64,000 bases of DNA from Streptomyces sp. ACA25. GTDB lineage: Bacteria > Actinomycetota > Actinomycetes > Streptomycetales > Streptomycetaceae. The translations under genes and the position numbers were made by a program. The stretch covers positions 124,001 to 188,000 of the forward strand of contig NZ_JAQKPV010000006.1 of assembly GCF_028200735.1 (NCBI RefSeq), written 5' to 3'. This document shows positions 29,982 to 40,903 of the stretch, piece by piece. The first letter of the stretch is position 1. Every line of letters starts with the position of its first letter. Below the pieces are notes generated by a model. The model did no database searches. It was not told where the DNA came from and saw only the letters and a program-made list of their open reading frames with translations.

Positions 29982-31874
29982 TCAGACCAGGCTGTCCCGC
30001 CAGGCCCGGTGCAGAGCGGAGAACCGGCCGGTCCCGGCGATCAGCTCGGCGGGCGGGCCGTCCTCCACGATGCGCCCGCGGTCCATCACCAGCACCCGGT
30101 CGGCGATCTCCACCGTCGACAGCCGGTGCGCGATGATCACCGCGGTGCGGCCCTGGAGCACGGTGCGCAGGGCGTCCTGGACGGCCTTCTCGCCGGGGAC
30201 GTCCAGCGAGGACGTCGCCTCGTCCAGGATCACCACCGCGGGGTCGGCCAGCAGCACCCGCGCGAACGCGACGAGCTGCCGCTGCCCGGCCGAGATACGG
30301 CCGCCGCGCTTGCGCACGTCCGTGTCGTAGCCGTCGGGCAGCGCGCTGATGAAGCCGTGCGCGCCGATCGCCTCGGCGGCCCGCACGATCTCCTCCCGGG
30401 AGGCGTCGGGCTTGCCGAGCGCGATGTTCTCGGCCACCGTCCCGGAGAACAGGAACGCCTCCTGCGTCACCATGACCACCCCGCGCCGCAGCTCCTTGGT
30501 GCCGAGCCGCCGCAGGTCGGTGCCGTCGAGCAGCACCCTCCCCTCAGTGGGGTCGTAGAACCGGGCCAGCAGCTTGGCGAGGGTCGACTTGCCCGCCCCG
30601 GTGGCGCCCACCACGGCCGCGGTCTGCCCGGCGGGCAGCGTCAGGTCGAACCGCGGGAGCACCTCACCGCCGGTCCGGTAGGTGAAGCACACCCCTTCGA
30701 AGGCCACCGCGCGGCCCGGCTCCCCGGTCCGGCGTTCCGGCAGGGCGACGGGGTGCTCGGGCTCGGGAACGTCCGGCCGCTGAGCCAGCAGACCGGCGAT
30801 CTTGTGCAGCGAGGCGGAGGCCGACTGGTAGTAGTTGAGGATCATGGCGAACCGGTCGACCGGGTCGTACAGCCGCCGCACGTACAGGGCTCCGGCCGCC
30901 AGCACGCCGAGGGCCAGCTCGCCGGCCGCCACCTGGAAGGCGCCCCACACCACGATGGCCGTCACCGCGGTGTTGGCGGTGAGCCGGGCAAGGACCACGA
31001 AGCGGGCCATCTCCAATATGGTGCTGCCGTTCACGTGCTGATGGTGCCGGTTCAGCCGCCCGAACGCTTCCTCGTTGGCCCGCTCCTGACGGAACGCCTT
31101 CACCGGGCGGATGCCGTTCAGCGTCTCGTTGAACTTGACGATGACCGTGGCGATCGCGGTGGACCGCCGGGAGAACAGGGCCCCGGCGCGCCGCCGGTAG
31201 CTGCGGACCAGCAGGTAGAGCGGGAGGAACGACAGCAGCGCGGCACCGCCGAGACCGAGGTCGAGGTAGAGCAGCAGCGCGGTGATGTACCCCACCGAGA
31301 CCACCACGATCAGCAGTTCCTGAAGCCCTGCGTCCAGGAGTTCACGCAGGGAGTGCACGTCGCTGGTGGCCCGGGAGATCATTCGTCCGGAGGTGTAGCG
31401 GTCGTGGAAGTCCAGGCTGAGGGCCTGGGCATGACGGTGGATGCGGGCCCGCATCTCCAGCAGGACCTCCTGGCTGACCCCGGCCGAGGCGCGCACGAAG
31501 CCGTAGAGCAGCAGCCCGGACGCCGCCGCGCACAGCAGGTAGCCGAGGCCCACCCAGGTGAGCGGGCCGTAGTCGTTCTCCGCCGCCGCCGGGACCCCGC
31601 GATCGATGGCCACGGCGACGAGCAGGGGGCCGGCCTGCACCGCTGCCTGCTGCAGGAGCAGCAGCACCGCGGTGATCGTGACGCGGCCCCGCTGCGGGCG
31701 GAGCAGGGAGAGGAGCAGCCGGCGGGAGGCTCCCGGGGGAGCCGGCAGGGTGTCCTGGGCGAACGGGTCGCCGCCGGTGTCCCCGCCGGTGCCCTCGCTG
31801 TCCGGCCCGGTGGCCGGCTCCCGGCGTTCCGGGCCGGACGGTGGGCCGGACGGGCCGGTGACGGTGGTGGTCAT
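29982..31874 (-). CDS. ABC exporter half-transporter, catalytic subunit
   Basis: 630 residues: a disordered Pro/Gly-rich start, six membrane helices (about 60-345), then an ATPase domain with Walker A Gly-Ala-Thr-Gly-Ala-Gly-Lys-Ser, signature Ile-Ser-Ala-Gly-Gln-Arg-Gln and Walker B Val-Val-Ile-Leu-Asp-Glu-Ala-Thr (catalytic Glu present). The signature departs from LSGGQ. It forms a heterodimer with the upstream gene, which it overlaps in ATGA. Substrate unknown; lipids, drugs or peptides are all possible for this class. Confidence 0.92.
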   Translation of the reverse strand: MTTTVTGPSGPPSGPERREPATGPDSEGTGGDTGGDPFAQDTLPAPPGASRRLLLSLLRPQRGRVTITAVLLLLQQAAVQAGPLLVAVAIDRGVPAAAENDYGPLTWVGLGYLLCAAASGLLLYGFVRASAGVSQEVLLEMRARIHRHAQALSLDFHDRYTSGRMISRATSDVHSLRELLDAGLQELLIVVVSVGYITALLLYLDLGLGGAALLSFLPLYLLVRSYRRRAGALFSRRSTAIATVIVKFNETLNGIRPVKAFRQERANEEAFGRLNRHHQHVNGSTILEMARFVVLARLTANTAVTAIVVWGAFQVAAGELALGVLAAGALYVRRLYDPVDRFAMILNYYQSASASLHKIAGLLAQRPDVPEPEHPVALPERRTGEPGRAVAFEGVCFTYRTGGEVLPRFDLTLPAGQTAAVVGATGAGKSTLAKLLARFYDPTEGRVLLDGTDLRRLGTKELRRGVVMVTQEAFLFSGTVAENIALGKPDASREEIVRAAEAIGAHGFISALPDGYDTDVRKRGGRISAGQRQLVAFARVLLADPAVVILDEATSSLDVPGEKAVQDALRTVLQGRTAVIIAHRLSTVEIADRVLVMDRGRIVEDGPPAELIAGTGRFSALHRAWRDSLV

Positions 31875-33802
31875 CGGGCCGGCACCTCCTGGTCCTGGTC
31901 GTGGTGGTGGTCGGGCCGGGGCTCCCCGGTCAGCAGATGGCGGTACTCGGCGCTGCTCCGCAGCAGCTCGGCGTGCGTGCCGACCGCCGTGATCCGTCCG
32001 CCGGACAGCAGGGCGGCCCGGTCGGCCAGCAGCACGGTGGACGGGCGGTGCGCCACCACCAGGGCGGTGGTGCTCGCCAGCACCTCCCGCAGCGCGGCCT
32101 CGACCAGGGCCTCGGTGTGCACGTCCAGCGCGGACAGCGGGTCGTCCAGCACCAGGAAGCGCGGGCGGCCCACGACGGCCCGGGCCAGGGCGAGACGCTG
32201 CCGCTGGCCGCCGGACAGGCTCATGCCCTGCTCACCGACCTCGGTGTCCGGGCCGTGCGGCAGGGCGGCGACGAAGTCGGCCGCCTGACAGACCCGCAGG
32301 GCCCGGTCCAGGGCGGCCCGGTCGGTCTCCTCGGTCCGGGCGGGGTCGTCCGGCATGCCCATCATGACGTTCTCCCGCACGGTCGCGGAGAACAGCGTGG
32401 GGTCCTCGAAGGCGAGGGCGACGCGCTGGCGCAGCTCGTGCGGAGCAAGGGTGGCGATGTCCGTGCCGTCCAGCGTGATCCGCCCCGAGGTCACCTCGTG
32501 CAGCCGGGGGACCAGCGCGGTCAGGGAGGTCTTGCCGCATCCGGTGCCGCCGACGAGGGCGAGGGTCTCGCCGGTGCGGATGTGCAGGTCGATGCCGTCC
32601 AGCACGGGCCGGGAGCCGGCCGGCGCGTCGGGGTAGCGGAAGACGACCCCGGTGAACCGGATGCCGTCCGCCGGGGCGTCGGGGTGCGGGTCCGGGACGG
32701 TGGCGGCCGCCGGTGGCCCGTCCCCGGTCCCGGTCCCGTCCTGGTCCGGAGCACCTGCGGTGGGAGCCGTGGTGGCGGGCTTCCCGGTCTCCGGAGGGAT
32801 CCTGGTGTGCAGGACGTCGAAGTACCGGTCCGTGGCGGTGGCGGCCTCGTTGCACATCGCCAGGAGGAACCCGATCGACTCGATCGGCCAGCGCAGTGCC
32901 AGCGCGATGGCCATGAAGGCGACCAGGGTGCCCGCGGTGATGGTGCCGTTCGCCACCTGAAGCACGCCCACCACCAGCGCGAAGCCCAGGAACACCTCGG
33001 GCAGGCCGTAGATCAGGCCCAGGATCCTGCCCAGGAGCCTGGCTTTGCGCAGCTCCGTCCCGCGCAGCCGCAGGGCGAGGTCCCGGAAGGTCTGGGCCTG
33101 GCTGCGGTGTCTGCCGAAGCCCTTGATGATGCGGATGCCCAGCACGGATTCCTCGACCACCGTGGTCAGGTCGCCCATCTGGTCCTGGGCGCGGCGGGAA
33201 GCCTGCGAGTACTTCCGCTCGAAGGCGGTGCAGACGAAGATCAGCGGCACCACGGGGGCGAGCAGGATCAGTCCGAGTGTCCAGTCCTGGGCCAGCAGAA
33301 TGGCACTGCCCACCGCGATGGTGGTCCCGTTGACGACCAGATAGGTCAGCGGGAAGGCGAGGAACATGCGCAACTGCTGCAGATCCCCGGTGCCCCGGGA
33401 CAGCAGCTGTCCCGTCGCCCACCGGTCGTGGAAGGCGACCGGCAGCCGTTGGACATGCCGGTAGAGGTCCGCGCGCATGGTCGCTTCGACTCCGGCGAGG
33501 GGACGGGCGACCAGCCAGCGGCGGAGCCCGAACAGCACCGCCTCGGCCCCGCCCACGAGCAGCAGCACCGCGCCGCCCAGCCACACGCCCGCGGTGTCCT
33601 CGGTGGCGATCGGGCCGTCGATGATCCACTTGAGCACGAGCGGGAAGACCAGCCCCAGGCAGGAGGCGAGGACCGCCACGCCGGCCGCCGAGATCAGCCG
33701 CGCCCGCACCGGGCGCACGTACGGCCACAGCCGCAGCAGGGAGCGGACCACGGATCTTTTCCGGGCAGGGGCGGCTGGGGCAGGGAGCGCTGAGGCAGAC
33801 AT
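31871..33802 (-). CDS. ABC exporter half-transporter, degenerate-Walker-B subunit
   Basis: 643 residues with a six-helix transmembrane domain, a Pro/Asp/Gly-rich linker (about 350-395) and an ATPase domain. Walker A Gly-Gly-Thr-Gly-Cys-Gly-Lys-Thr and signature Leu-Ser-Gly-Gly-Gln-Arg-Gln are canonical, but Walker B ends Leu-Val-Leu-Asp-Asp-Pro-Leu-Ser, so the catalytic Glu is Asp. That is the mark of the non-hydrolysing site in heterodimeric exporters. TAAGCT (33811-33816) eight bases before ATG 33802 suggests a near-leaderless mRNA. Confidence 0.92.
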   Translation of the reverse strand: MSASALPAPAAPARKRSVVRSLLRLWPYVRPVRARLISAAGVAVLASCLGLVFPLVLKWIIDGPIATEDTAGVWLGGAVLLLVGGAEAVLFGLRRWLVARPLAGVEATMRADLYRHVQRLPVAFHDRWATGQLLSRGTGDLQQLRMFLAFPLTYLVVNGTTIAVGSAILLAQDWTLGLILLAPVVPLIFVCTAFERKYSQASRRAQDQMGDLTTVVEESVLGIRIIKGFGRHRSQAQTFRDLALRLRGTELRKARLLGRILGLIYGLPEVFLGFALVVGVLQVANGTITAGTLVAFMAIALALRWPIESIGFLLAMCNEAATATDRYFDVLHTRIPPETGKPATTAPTAGAPDQDGTGTGDGPPAAATVPDPHPDAPADGIRFTGVVFRYPDAPAGSRPVLDGIDLHIRTGETLALVGGTGCGKTSLTALVPRLHEVTSGRITLDGTDIATLAPHELRQRVALAFEDPTLFSATVRENVMMGMPDDPARTEETDRAALDRALRVCQAADFVAALPHGPDTEVGEQGMSLSGGQRQRLALARAVVGRPRFLVLDDPLSALDVHTEALVEAALREVLASTTALVVAHRPSTVLLADRAALLSGGRITAVGTHAELLRSSAEYRHLLTGEPRPDHHHDQDQEVPAR

Positions 33803-33925
33803 CAGGACCGAGCTTACGGTTCGGCACCGACGGTCCCCAGTGAGTTTCCGTCCGCGGCCCGGGCCCGGGCCGCGCGGGCCCCACCGGCGCAGGGGGACGC
33901 GCGGTGCGCTGTCAGTGCCCCGGCT

Positions 33926-33931
33926 TAGGCT
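33926..33931 (+). promoter_or_regulatory. -10 hexamer TAGGCT, leaderless promoter
   Basis: TAGGCT lies six bases before ATG 33938 with no Shine-Dalgarno site in between. Confidence 0.45.
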
Positions 33932-33937
33932 GCCGGT

Positions 33938-34246
33938 ATGAATGAGCGGACGGACCTGGGCGAGCTGCAGGCGGCGCTGCGCACCGCCGGCGATATCGCC
34001 TTCGATCAGGAGAAGCCGTCGGGTGAACAGGCCGAGGTGCTGGTGGGCGAGCTGCGTCGGGCGCTGGCAGCTGCCCAGGCGCTGACCGGCGACGGCGGTG
34101 CCACGGGCTGCCGGGAGCACCCTCAGGGCGCGGTCGATCCGTTGTTCGGCGACAAGGAGGATCCGCTGCCGGCCGGATGGGGGAAGTGCCTGCTGTGCAA
34201 CGACCGGCGTCGGCGGGCGTCCACCCGCCGACGGCAGATGAGGTGA
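33938..34246 (+). CDS. Small Cys/His protein of unknown function
   Basis: 102 residues, not assigned to a named family. The N-terminal half is helical and acidic. The C-terminal half contains Gly-Cys-Arg-Glu-His-Pro-x-Gly-x-Val-Asp-Pro and Cys-Leu-Leu-Cys-Asn, four possible metal ligands (Cys-x2-His and Cys-x2-Cys), then a very basic tail. This suggests a small zinc-binding, perhaps nucleic-acid-contacting protein. The leaderless promoter and codon usage support a real gene. Confidence 0.65.
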   Translation: MNERTDLGELQAALRTAGDIAFDQEKPSGEQAEVLVGELRRALAAAQALTGDGGATGCREHPQGAVDPLFGDKEDPLPAGWGKCLLCNDRRRRASTRRRQMR

Positions 34247-34291
34247 CCGGCGCCCGGCCGCGGGAGTGCGGGGCGCCGGGGACACCCCGGC

Positions 34292-34759
34292 TCAGGGCCT
34301 GGAGACCCGCATCTCGAACCAGACCGACTTGCCGTGCGCGAGCAGGTCGACGCCCCAGCGGTCGGCCAGGGTGTCGACCAGGGTGAGTCCGCGGCCGGTG
34401 GTGTCGGAGTCGCGGACCGGCAGCAGGCAGGGCAGCGCCCGGGAGGGGTCGCGTACCTCGATGCGGATCCAGCCCCGGCGGCGGCGGATGCGCAGGCCGA
34501 AGGAGTGGGCACCGGCGTGCTGGACAGCGTTGCCGACGAGCTCGGACACCAGCAGCACGGCGTCGTCGGTCAGTTGGGCGGGGAGCAGCCACCTGGTCCG
34601 CAGCTGACGCCGGGTGAGCGTGCGGACGACACCGGCCGACTGCGGGTGGGAGGGGAGCCGCACCTCCTCGGCCGACGGATCGCTGGTGGGATCCAGGGCG
34701 GTCCGGATCCCTTGGTCCTCACACCTGACGCCCCGAGGGGCAGTATCTGCCGCTGCCAT
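34292..34759 (-). CDS. RsbW-like ATP-binding regulatory protein
   Basis: 155 residues with a GHKL/HATPase_c fold: N-box Ser-Glu-Leu-Val-Gly-Asn-Ala-Val-Gln-His-Ala and G-box Asp-Thr-Thr-Gly-Arg-Gly-Leu-Thr-Leu-Val-Asp. Such short proteins are anti-sigma-factor kinases or their relatives, numerous in Streptomyces, acting in partner-switching with anti-anti-sigma factors. No sigma factor or antagonist lies nearby. ATG 34759 gives the normal length; the frame stays open further upstream without family signal. Confidence 0.83.
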   Translation of the reverse strand: MAAADTAPRGVRCEDQGIRTALDPTSDPSAEEVRLPSHPQSAGVVRTLTRRQLRTRWLLPAQLTDDAVLLVSELVGNAVQHAGAHSFGLRIRRRRGWIRIEVRDPSRALPCLLPVRDSDTTGRGLTLVDTLADRWGVDLLAHGKSVWFEMRVSRP

Positions 34760-34892
34760 GGGCCCATCATGACGTGCATATGCCGCGGGTGGAGGCGTTT
34801 CCTCCGGATGGCCGCGAGGCGGAACGGTTCCGTCCACTTGCCCCCGGCAGGCCCGTGACGCCCTTCCAGTCCCCGGGCGCGCTCCCGACCTG

Positions 34893-34911
34893 CATTGACA
34901 CAGAGTCAATG
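34893..34911. promoter_or_regulatory. Palindrome CATTGAC-N5-GTCAATG
   Basis: A perfect 7-bp inverted repeat with a 5-bp spacer (ACAGA), in a relatively AT-rich spot of the 237-bp gap. It lies 134 bp upstream of the RsbW-like start and 86 bp beyond the enoyl-CoA hydratase stop. The symmetry suits a TetR- or MarR-type dimer. It embeds TTGACA on the plus strand but has no matching -10. Confidence 0.4.
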
Positions 34912-34996
34912 AGGTGTTGCGGAACGTCGCGGCCGGGTCGGAGCGGTCCCTGCCCCGGGGCAAGTCCGGGGACAGGTATCACTCGGAAGGGTGAGA

Positions 34997-35764
34997 TCAG
35001 GAGAACGTGGCCTTGCCGGGACCGTCCTCGACGAAGCTGCGCATGCCGGTCTCGCGGTCCGTGGTCGCGAAAAGCCCGGAGAACCAGTTGCGCTCCACGG
35101 TAAGGCCGGTGTCGATATCGGTCTCCAGGCCGGTGTCCACCGACTCCTTGGCTGCGCGCAGGGCCATGGCCGGGCCCGCGGCGAGCTTCGCGGCCCAGCT
35201 CCTGGCCTCCTCGTACACCTCACCGGCGGGCACCACCCGGTCGACGAGCCCGATCGCCAGCGCCTCCTCGGCCCGGACCTGCCGTCCGGTGAAAATGAGG
35301 TCCTTCGCCCGGGACGGTCCGACGAGGCGGGGGAGCCGCTGGGTGCCGCCCGCGCCGGGGATGAGGCCGAGCAGGATCTCCGGCTGGCCCAGCTTGGCGT
35401 TGTCGGCGGCGATCCGGATGTCCGCACACAGTGCCAGTTCGCATCCGCCGCCCAGGGCGTACCCGGTGACGGCGGCGACGACCGGCTTGGGGATGCGGGC
35501 CACGGCGGTGAACGCGTCCTGCAGCCCACGGGAGCGGGCGACCATCGCGGCATGGTCCATCTCCCGCATCTCCTTGATGTCCGCTCCCGCGGCGAACACC
35601 TTCTCGCCGCCCCAGAGGATCACCGCGCGCACGTCCTCGCGGCGGGTGATCTCCTCGGCGAGCTCGCGCAGCCGGTCCTGCACCGCGATGTTCAGGGCGT
35701 TCATCGGCGGGCGGTCCAGCCGGATGGTTCCGACGCCGTCCGCTACCTCGAGATGCACAGTCAT
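34997..35764 (-). CDS. Enoyl-CoA hydratase/isomerase
   Basis: 255 residues, crotonase family. The oxyanion-hole loop Phe-Ala-Ala-Gly-Ala-Asp-Ile-Lys-Glu and Gly-Tyr-Ala-Leu-Gly-Gly-Gly-Cys-Glu-Leu (first catalytic Glu), then Gly-Gln-Pro-Glu-Ile-Leu-Leu-Gly (second catalytic Glu), mark a true hydratase acting on 2-enoyl-CoA in beta-oxidation. TAACCT (35772-35777) lies seven bases upstream of ATG 35764, predicting a leaderless message. Confidence 0.92.
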   Translation of the reverse strand: MTVHLEVADGVGTIRLDRPPMNALNIAVQDRLRELAEEITRREDVRAVILWGGEKVFAAGADIKEMREMDHAAMVARSRGLQDAFTAVARIPKPVVAAVTGYALGGGCELALCADIRIAADNAKLGQPEILLGLIPGAGGTQRLPRLVGPSRAKDLIFTGRQVRAEEALAIGLVDRVVPAGEVYEEARSWAAKLAAGPAMALRAAKESVDTGLETDIDTGLTVERNWFSGLFATTDRETGMRSFVEDGPGKATFS

Positions 35765-35771
35765 GCGCGTC

Positions 35772-35777
35772 AGGTTA
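35772..35777 (-). promoter_or_regulatory. -10 hexamer TAACCT, leaderless promoter
   Basis: On the minus strand TAACCT is followed by seven bases and then the ATG at 35764. No Shine-Dalgarno sequence is present. Confidence 0.48.
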
Positions 35778-35855
35778 GCCGCCGTTCACGGAACCGGGTC
35801 CGGTGCCCTTCGTCACAGCCGGAGCACCGGACCCGTCACACCCGGGGGAGCGAGG

Positions 35856-37061
35856 TCACTGACCGGCGCCCCACTCGCTCCAGCTCATGTTCCAGCCATT
35901 GAGGCCGTTGTCCGGAGCGATCACGTCATCGGCCGAGTTGATGACCTCCACGACGTCCCCGAGCATCGAGTTCTGGAAGAACCAGGCCGAAGGAGTGGAA
36001 CCGTCCCCGCCGCCCTGCACATCGCGCAGGCCGATGCAGCCGTGGGTGTCCAGGCTGCCGCCGAAGGTGCCCGGCGAGGACCAGTAGTTGCCGTGCAGGA
36101 AGGTGCCGGAGGTGCTCAGCCGCATGGCGTGCGGGACATCGGGGATGTCGTAGTCGTAGCCGACGGTGGCGCCGTCCATCCGCAGCTCCTCGTGCTTCTC
36201 GCTGATCACCATCTTGCCGTTCCAGGTGTCCATCCCCGGCTTGCCCGCGGTGATCGGCACGGTGTCGAGGACCTCGCCGTCCCGCACCACCGTCATCGTG
36301 AGCGCGTCGACGTCGACGGTACTGACCTGGCTGCGGCCGACGGTGAAGCTGAGGTCCCGGTGGAGCGTGCCGTAAACCCCGGGGGCGCCCTCGACGCCCC
36401 GGACGCGGAAGCTGACGTCGACCTCCGTGCCCGCCTCCCAGTACTCCTCGGGACGGAAGTCCAGCCGCTGGGTACCGAACCAGTGGCCCCGTACCTCGGT
36501 ACCCGAGCCCGCGGTGATCGTGACGGAGTCACGGACCTCGGCGGTGTTCTCGATCGGGGTGTCGAAGGTCAGGGAGAGCACCATGCCGACGCCCACCGTC
36601 GCCCCGTCGGCGATGTTCCAGGAGGTGCTGAAGGTCCGCTCGGCGGCCACCGTGGTGAAGGTGGACTGCTCGGTGACGGCGTCCCCCGCCGTGTCCTCGA
36701 CCGTCGCCGCCACGGAGTAGGTGGTGGCGTTGGCCAGATGCTCCGACGGCTCCCAGCCCGCCCCGTCCTCACTCAGCTCGCCCGGTATCTCGGCGCCGTC
36801 CTCATCCGTGACGGTCACTTCGCGGAGAGCGCCGTCCTCGGAGGTGACCCGCAGCACCCCGGACGTCGGCACGTCCTGGGCCCCGTCCTCCGGTGAAATG
36901 GCGACATGCACCGCGGCCGCGGCCCCCGGCTTGCCGTCGGACGACCCCCCCTTCTCCTCCGCTTTGCTGCTGGCGCTGCATGCCGACACCAGCAGCAGTA
37001 CCACGGCGAGCAGTGCAGCCGCCGCTGCCGGCATCCTGCCACCCCTCGGTCGCGTCCTCAC
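35856..37061 (-). CDS. L,D-transpeptidase lipoprotein
   Basis: 401 residues. The signal peptide ends Leu-Leu-Leu-Val-Ser-Ala-Cys (Cys28), so it is a lipoprotein on the outer face of the membrane. Two Ig-like domains (about 50-250) precede a YkuD catalytic domain. The catalytic motif is Gly-x-Leu-Asp-Thr-His-Gly-Cys-Ile-Gly-Leu-Arg, with Thr in place of the usual Ser before His-Gly-Cys and an upstream His-Gly-Asn-Tyr-Trp. It makes 3-3 cross-links in peptidoglycan. GTG 37061 has GGGGAG seven bases upstream. Confidence 0.92.
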   Translation of the reverse strand: MRTRPRGGRMPAAAAALLAVVLLLVSACSASSKAEEKGGSSDGKPGAAAAVHVAISPEDGAQDVPTSGVLRVTSEDGALREVTVTDEDGAEIPGELSEDGAGWEPSEHLANATTYSVAATVEDTAGDAVTEQSTFTTVAAERTFSTSWNIADGATVGVGMVLSLTFDTPIENTAEVRDSVTITAGSGTEVRGHWFGTQRLDFRPEEYWEAGTEVDVSFRVRGVEGAPGVYGTLHRDLSFTVGRSQVSTVDVDALTMTVVRDGEVLDTVPITAGKPGMDTWNGKMVISEKHEELRMDGATVGYDYDIPDVPHAMRLSTSGTFLHGNYWSSPGTFGGSLDTHGCIGLRDVQGGGDGSTPSAWFFQNSMLGDVVEVINSADDVIAPDNGLNGWNMSWSEWGAGQ

Positions 37062-37484
37062 GATCTGTCTCCCCTCGCGCGCACCCCAGAGGCGCCCGGC
37101 CTTGCGGACGCCTCGTCAACTGCCAGGGAACCACACCTCCGGGCGGGTGACGCCCCGGTTTTGTCACTGTTCCGTCCCAGTTCAGGGCAGGGATGGGCCT
37201 TTCCGGAGCGGTGGTGGGGAAAGCGCTGTCCATGCCCTCGCGAGCTCGCGGCGTGCAGGGCTCCCGCTCCGGGCGCGAGCGAGTTTTCGGGGGCGCGCGA
37301 AGGCCCACGACATGACCACCCCGGTACGCTGCGCAATTCCGTACAAACCTGATGAAATATCACGCACAGGCTTTCGGTGCCGCGGCAGCGCGGGCGTGCG
37401 GGCCGGCCGACAGGCGGGAAGAACTCACCACACGAACACGGCCACCCCGGAACGTGCCGGGTGGCGGACTCCAGGAGGCGGGAC
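37062..37484. other. Divergent intergenic region between L,D-transpeptidase and glgX
   Basis: 423 bp with no supported gene. It includes a GTGAC-N11-GTCAC inverted repeat at 37147-37167 upstream of the transpeptidase and a GTACG-N11-CGTAC repeat at 37324-37344 within an AT-rich island (about 37320-37370) that probably holds the glgX promoter. No convincing -35/-10 pair could be fixed. Confidence 0.5.
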
Positions 37485-39785
<2,301 letters not shown>

Positions 39786-39789
39786 ACGC

Positions 39790-39830
39790 GGGCCGGGCCG
39801 GTCCATCCCCCCGGTGGACCGGCCCGGCCC
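39790..39830 (+). terminator. Terminator of glgX
   Basis: A perfect 16-bp stem: arms 39790-39805 (GGGCCGGGCCGGTCCA) and 39815-39830 around a 9-nt loop, beginning five bases after the glgX stop codon. Confidence 0.8.
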
Positions 39831-39914
39831 CTCCATCATGCGCCGGAGGTGTCTCAGTCCGGTAGCACCCCGGTAGCGGTCCTGTCCGTCGGCCGCGGGC
39901 GTGGTCCGGGCCGG

Positions 39915-40832
39915 TCAGGGGGCGCCCAGCGGCTGCCGCGCCCGGGGGTCGGTGCCCGGCCGGTGGGTGGCCCAGTAGGCCACGGCCAGCGAGATGCCGT
40001 TCCGCGCCGGGGGAGGCACCAGGAGCATCACCCCCCGGACCAGGCGGGCGAAGCGGCGCAGGGCGCGCTCCTCGCGCGGGCTCCACGCCAGCCCGAGCCG
40101 CTCCCGCAGGACCGGCGGCAGGGTGCCCACGGTGACGAGCCGGGTGTACCGCGCGGCGAGGGCGGCGCAGGGCCGCCAGACGGGCCCGGGCAGCAGCCGG
40201 AGGGGAGGTTTCGCCGGGTGGGCGAGCTCCTCGAGCAGGTCCCGGACCGAGGCGTTGTCCTCCAGCCGTTCCGCGACCATGGTGTCGTAGTAGGCGCAGA
40301 AGGATGCCCAGTCCGGCGGCAGGTGGTGCTCCCGGAGGCCCCAGACCCGCCCGACGTCGCGCATCTCCCGGTAGTACTCCTCCACCACCTCCGGCCGCAG
40401 CCCCCTGCCGAAGAGCCGCTGGGCGTCGACGGGGCCCTTCACCAGGGTGGCGTGCACCCAGTGGTAGGCCTCGGGGTGGAGCGCGTGGTAGCGGCGCCCC
40501 GCGCTGTCGACGCCCTTCATCGGGGCGTGCACCCGGATCAGCCGGGCGGCTTCGGCGGTGGCCGCGCGCTGCCCGCCGTAGATGACGGTGTTCAGCGACA
40601 TCAGGGTGCGGCCGAGCCGCGGCCAGGGCTCGGACCGGAAGTCGCTGTGTTCCTTCACCCCGGCCCCGACCACCGGATGCGACACCTGGAGCAGGAGGAG
40701 CTGGGGGGCCAGCAGCGTCCCGCGGGCGTCCCCGAAGAACCGCCAGACGGGCCCGCCGCGCCGTGGGGCCCGGGCGGCGGAGGCGCCGGGCGCCGGGCCG
40801 GAATGCGGGCCGGTGGGCCGGTGGGAGTTCAT
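39915..40832 (-). CDS. Oxygenase MpaB/DUF2236 family protein
   Basis: 305 residues. Family hallmarks include Val-Trp-Arg-Phe-Phe-Gly-Asp-Ala-Arg, Gln-Val-Ser-His-Pro-Val-Val-Gly-Ala-Gly-Val (His in the first core helix), His-Pro-Glu-Ala-Tyr-His-Trp-Val-His-Ala-Thr-Leu and a late conserved Arg-rich helix. The related fungal MpaB performs oxidative cleavage, and Lcp latex-clearing enzymes share the heme-binding fold; the substrate here is unknown. ATG 40832 is used, with GTG 40838 possible. The divergent MerR gene lies 219 bp away. Confidence 0.82.
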   Translation of the reverse strand: MNSHRPTGPHSGPAPGASAARAPRRGGPVWRFFGDARGTLLAPQLLLLQVSHPVVGAGVKEHSDFRSEPWPRLGRTLMSLNTVIYGGQRAATAEAARLIRVHAPMKGVDSAGRRYHALHPEAYHWVHATLVKGPVDAQRLFGRGLRPEVVEEYYREMRDVGRVWGLREHHLPPDWASFCAYYDTMVAERLEDNASVRDLLEELAHPAKPPLRLLPGPVWRPCAALAARYTRLVTVGTLPPVLRERLGLAWSPREERALRRFARLVRGVMLLVPPPARNGISLAVAYWATHRPGTDPRARQPLGAP

Positions 40833-40872
40833 CGTCACCAGTGATCCGGTCGGGTGGGCCTTCCGCGCACCG

Positions 40873-40903
40873 GGGAGGAGCGCGGCCGGCTCCTCCCAGC
40901 CTA
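40873..40903 (-). promoter_or_regulatory. -10 hexamer and adjoining 8-bp hairpin upstream of the MpaB-like gene
   Basis: On the minus strand TAGGCT (40903-40898) is followed directly by an 8-bp inverted repeat, GGGAGGAG and CTCCTCCC around a 9-nt loop (40897-40873). The predicted transcript would begin inside the repeat, about 60 nt before the start codon. A 5'-terminal stem-loop or an operator are both possible. Confidence 0.35.

Noticed and set aside
29244..32288. 1,014-codon plus-strand frame opposite the ABC exporter and AlkD-like genes
   Set aside because: Composition typical of antisense GC-rich DNA; the minus-strand genes show complete catalytic motifs.
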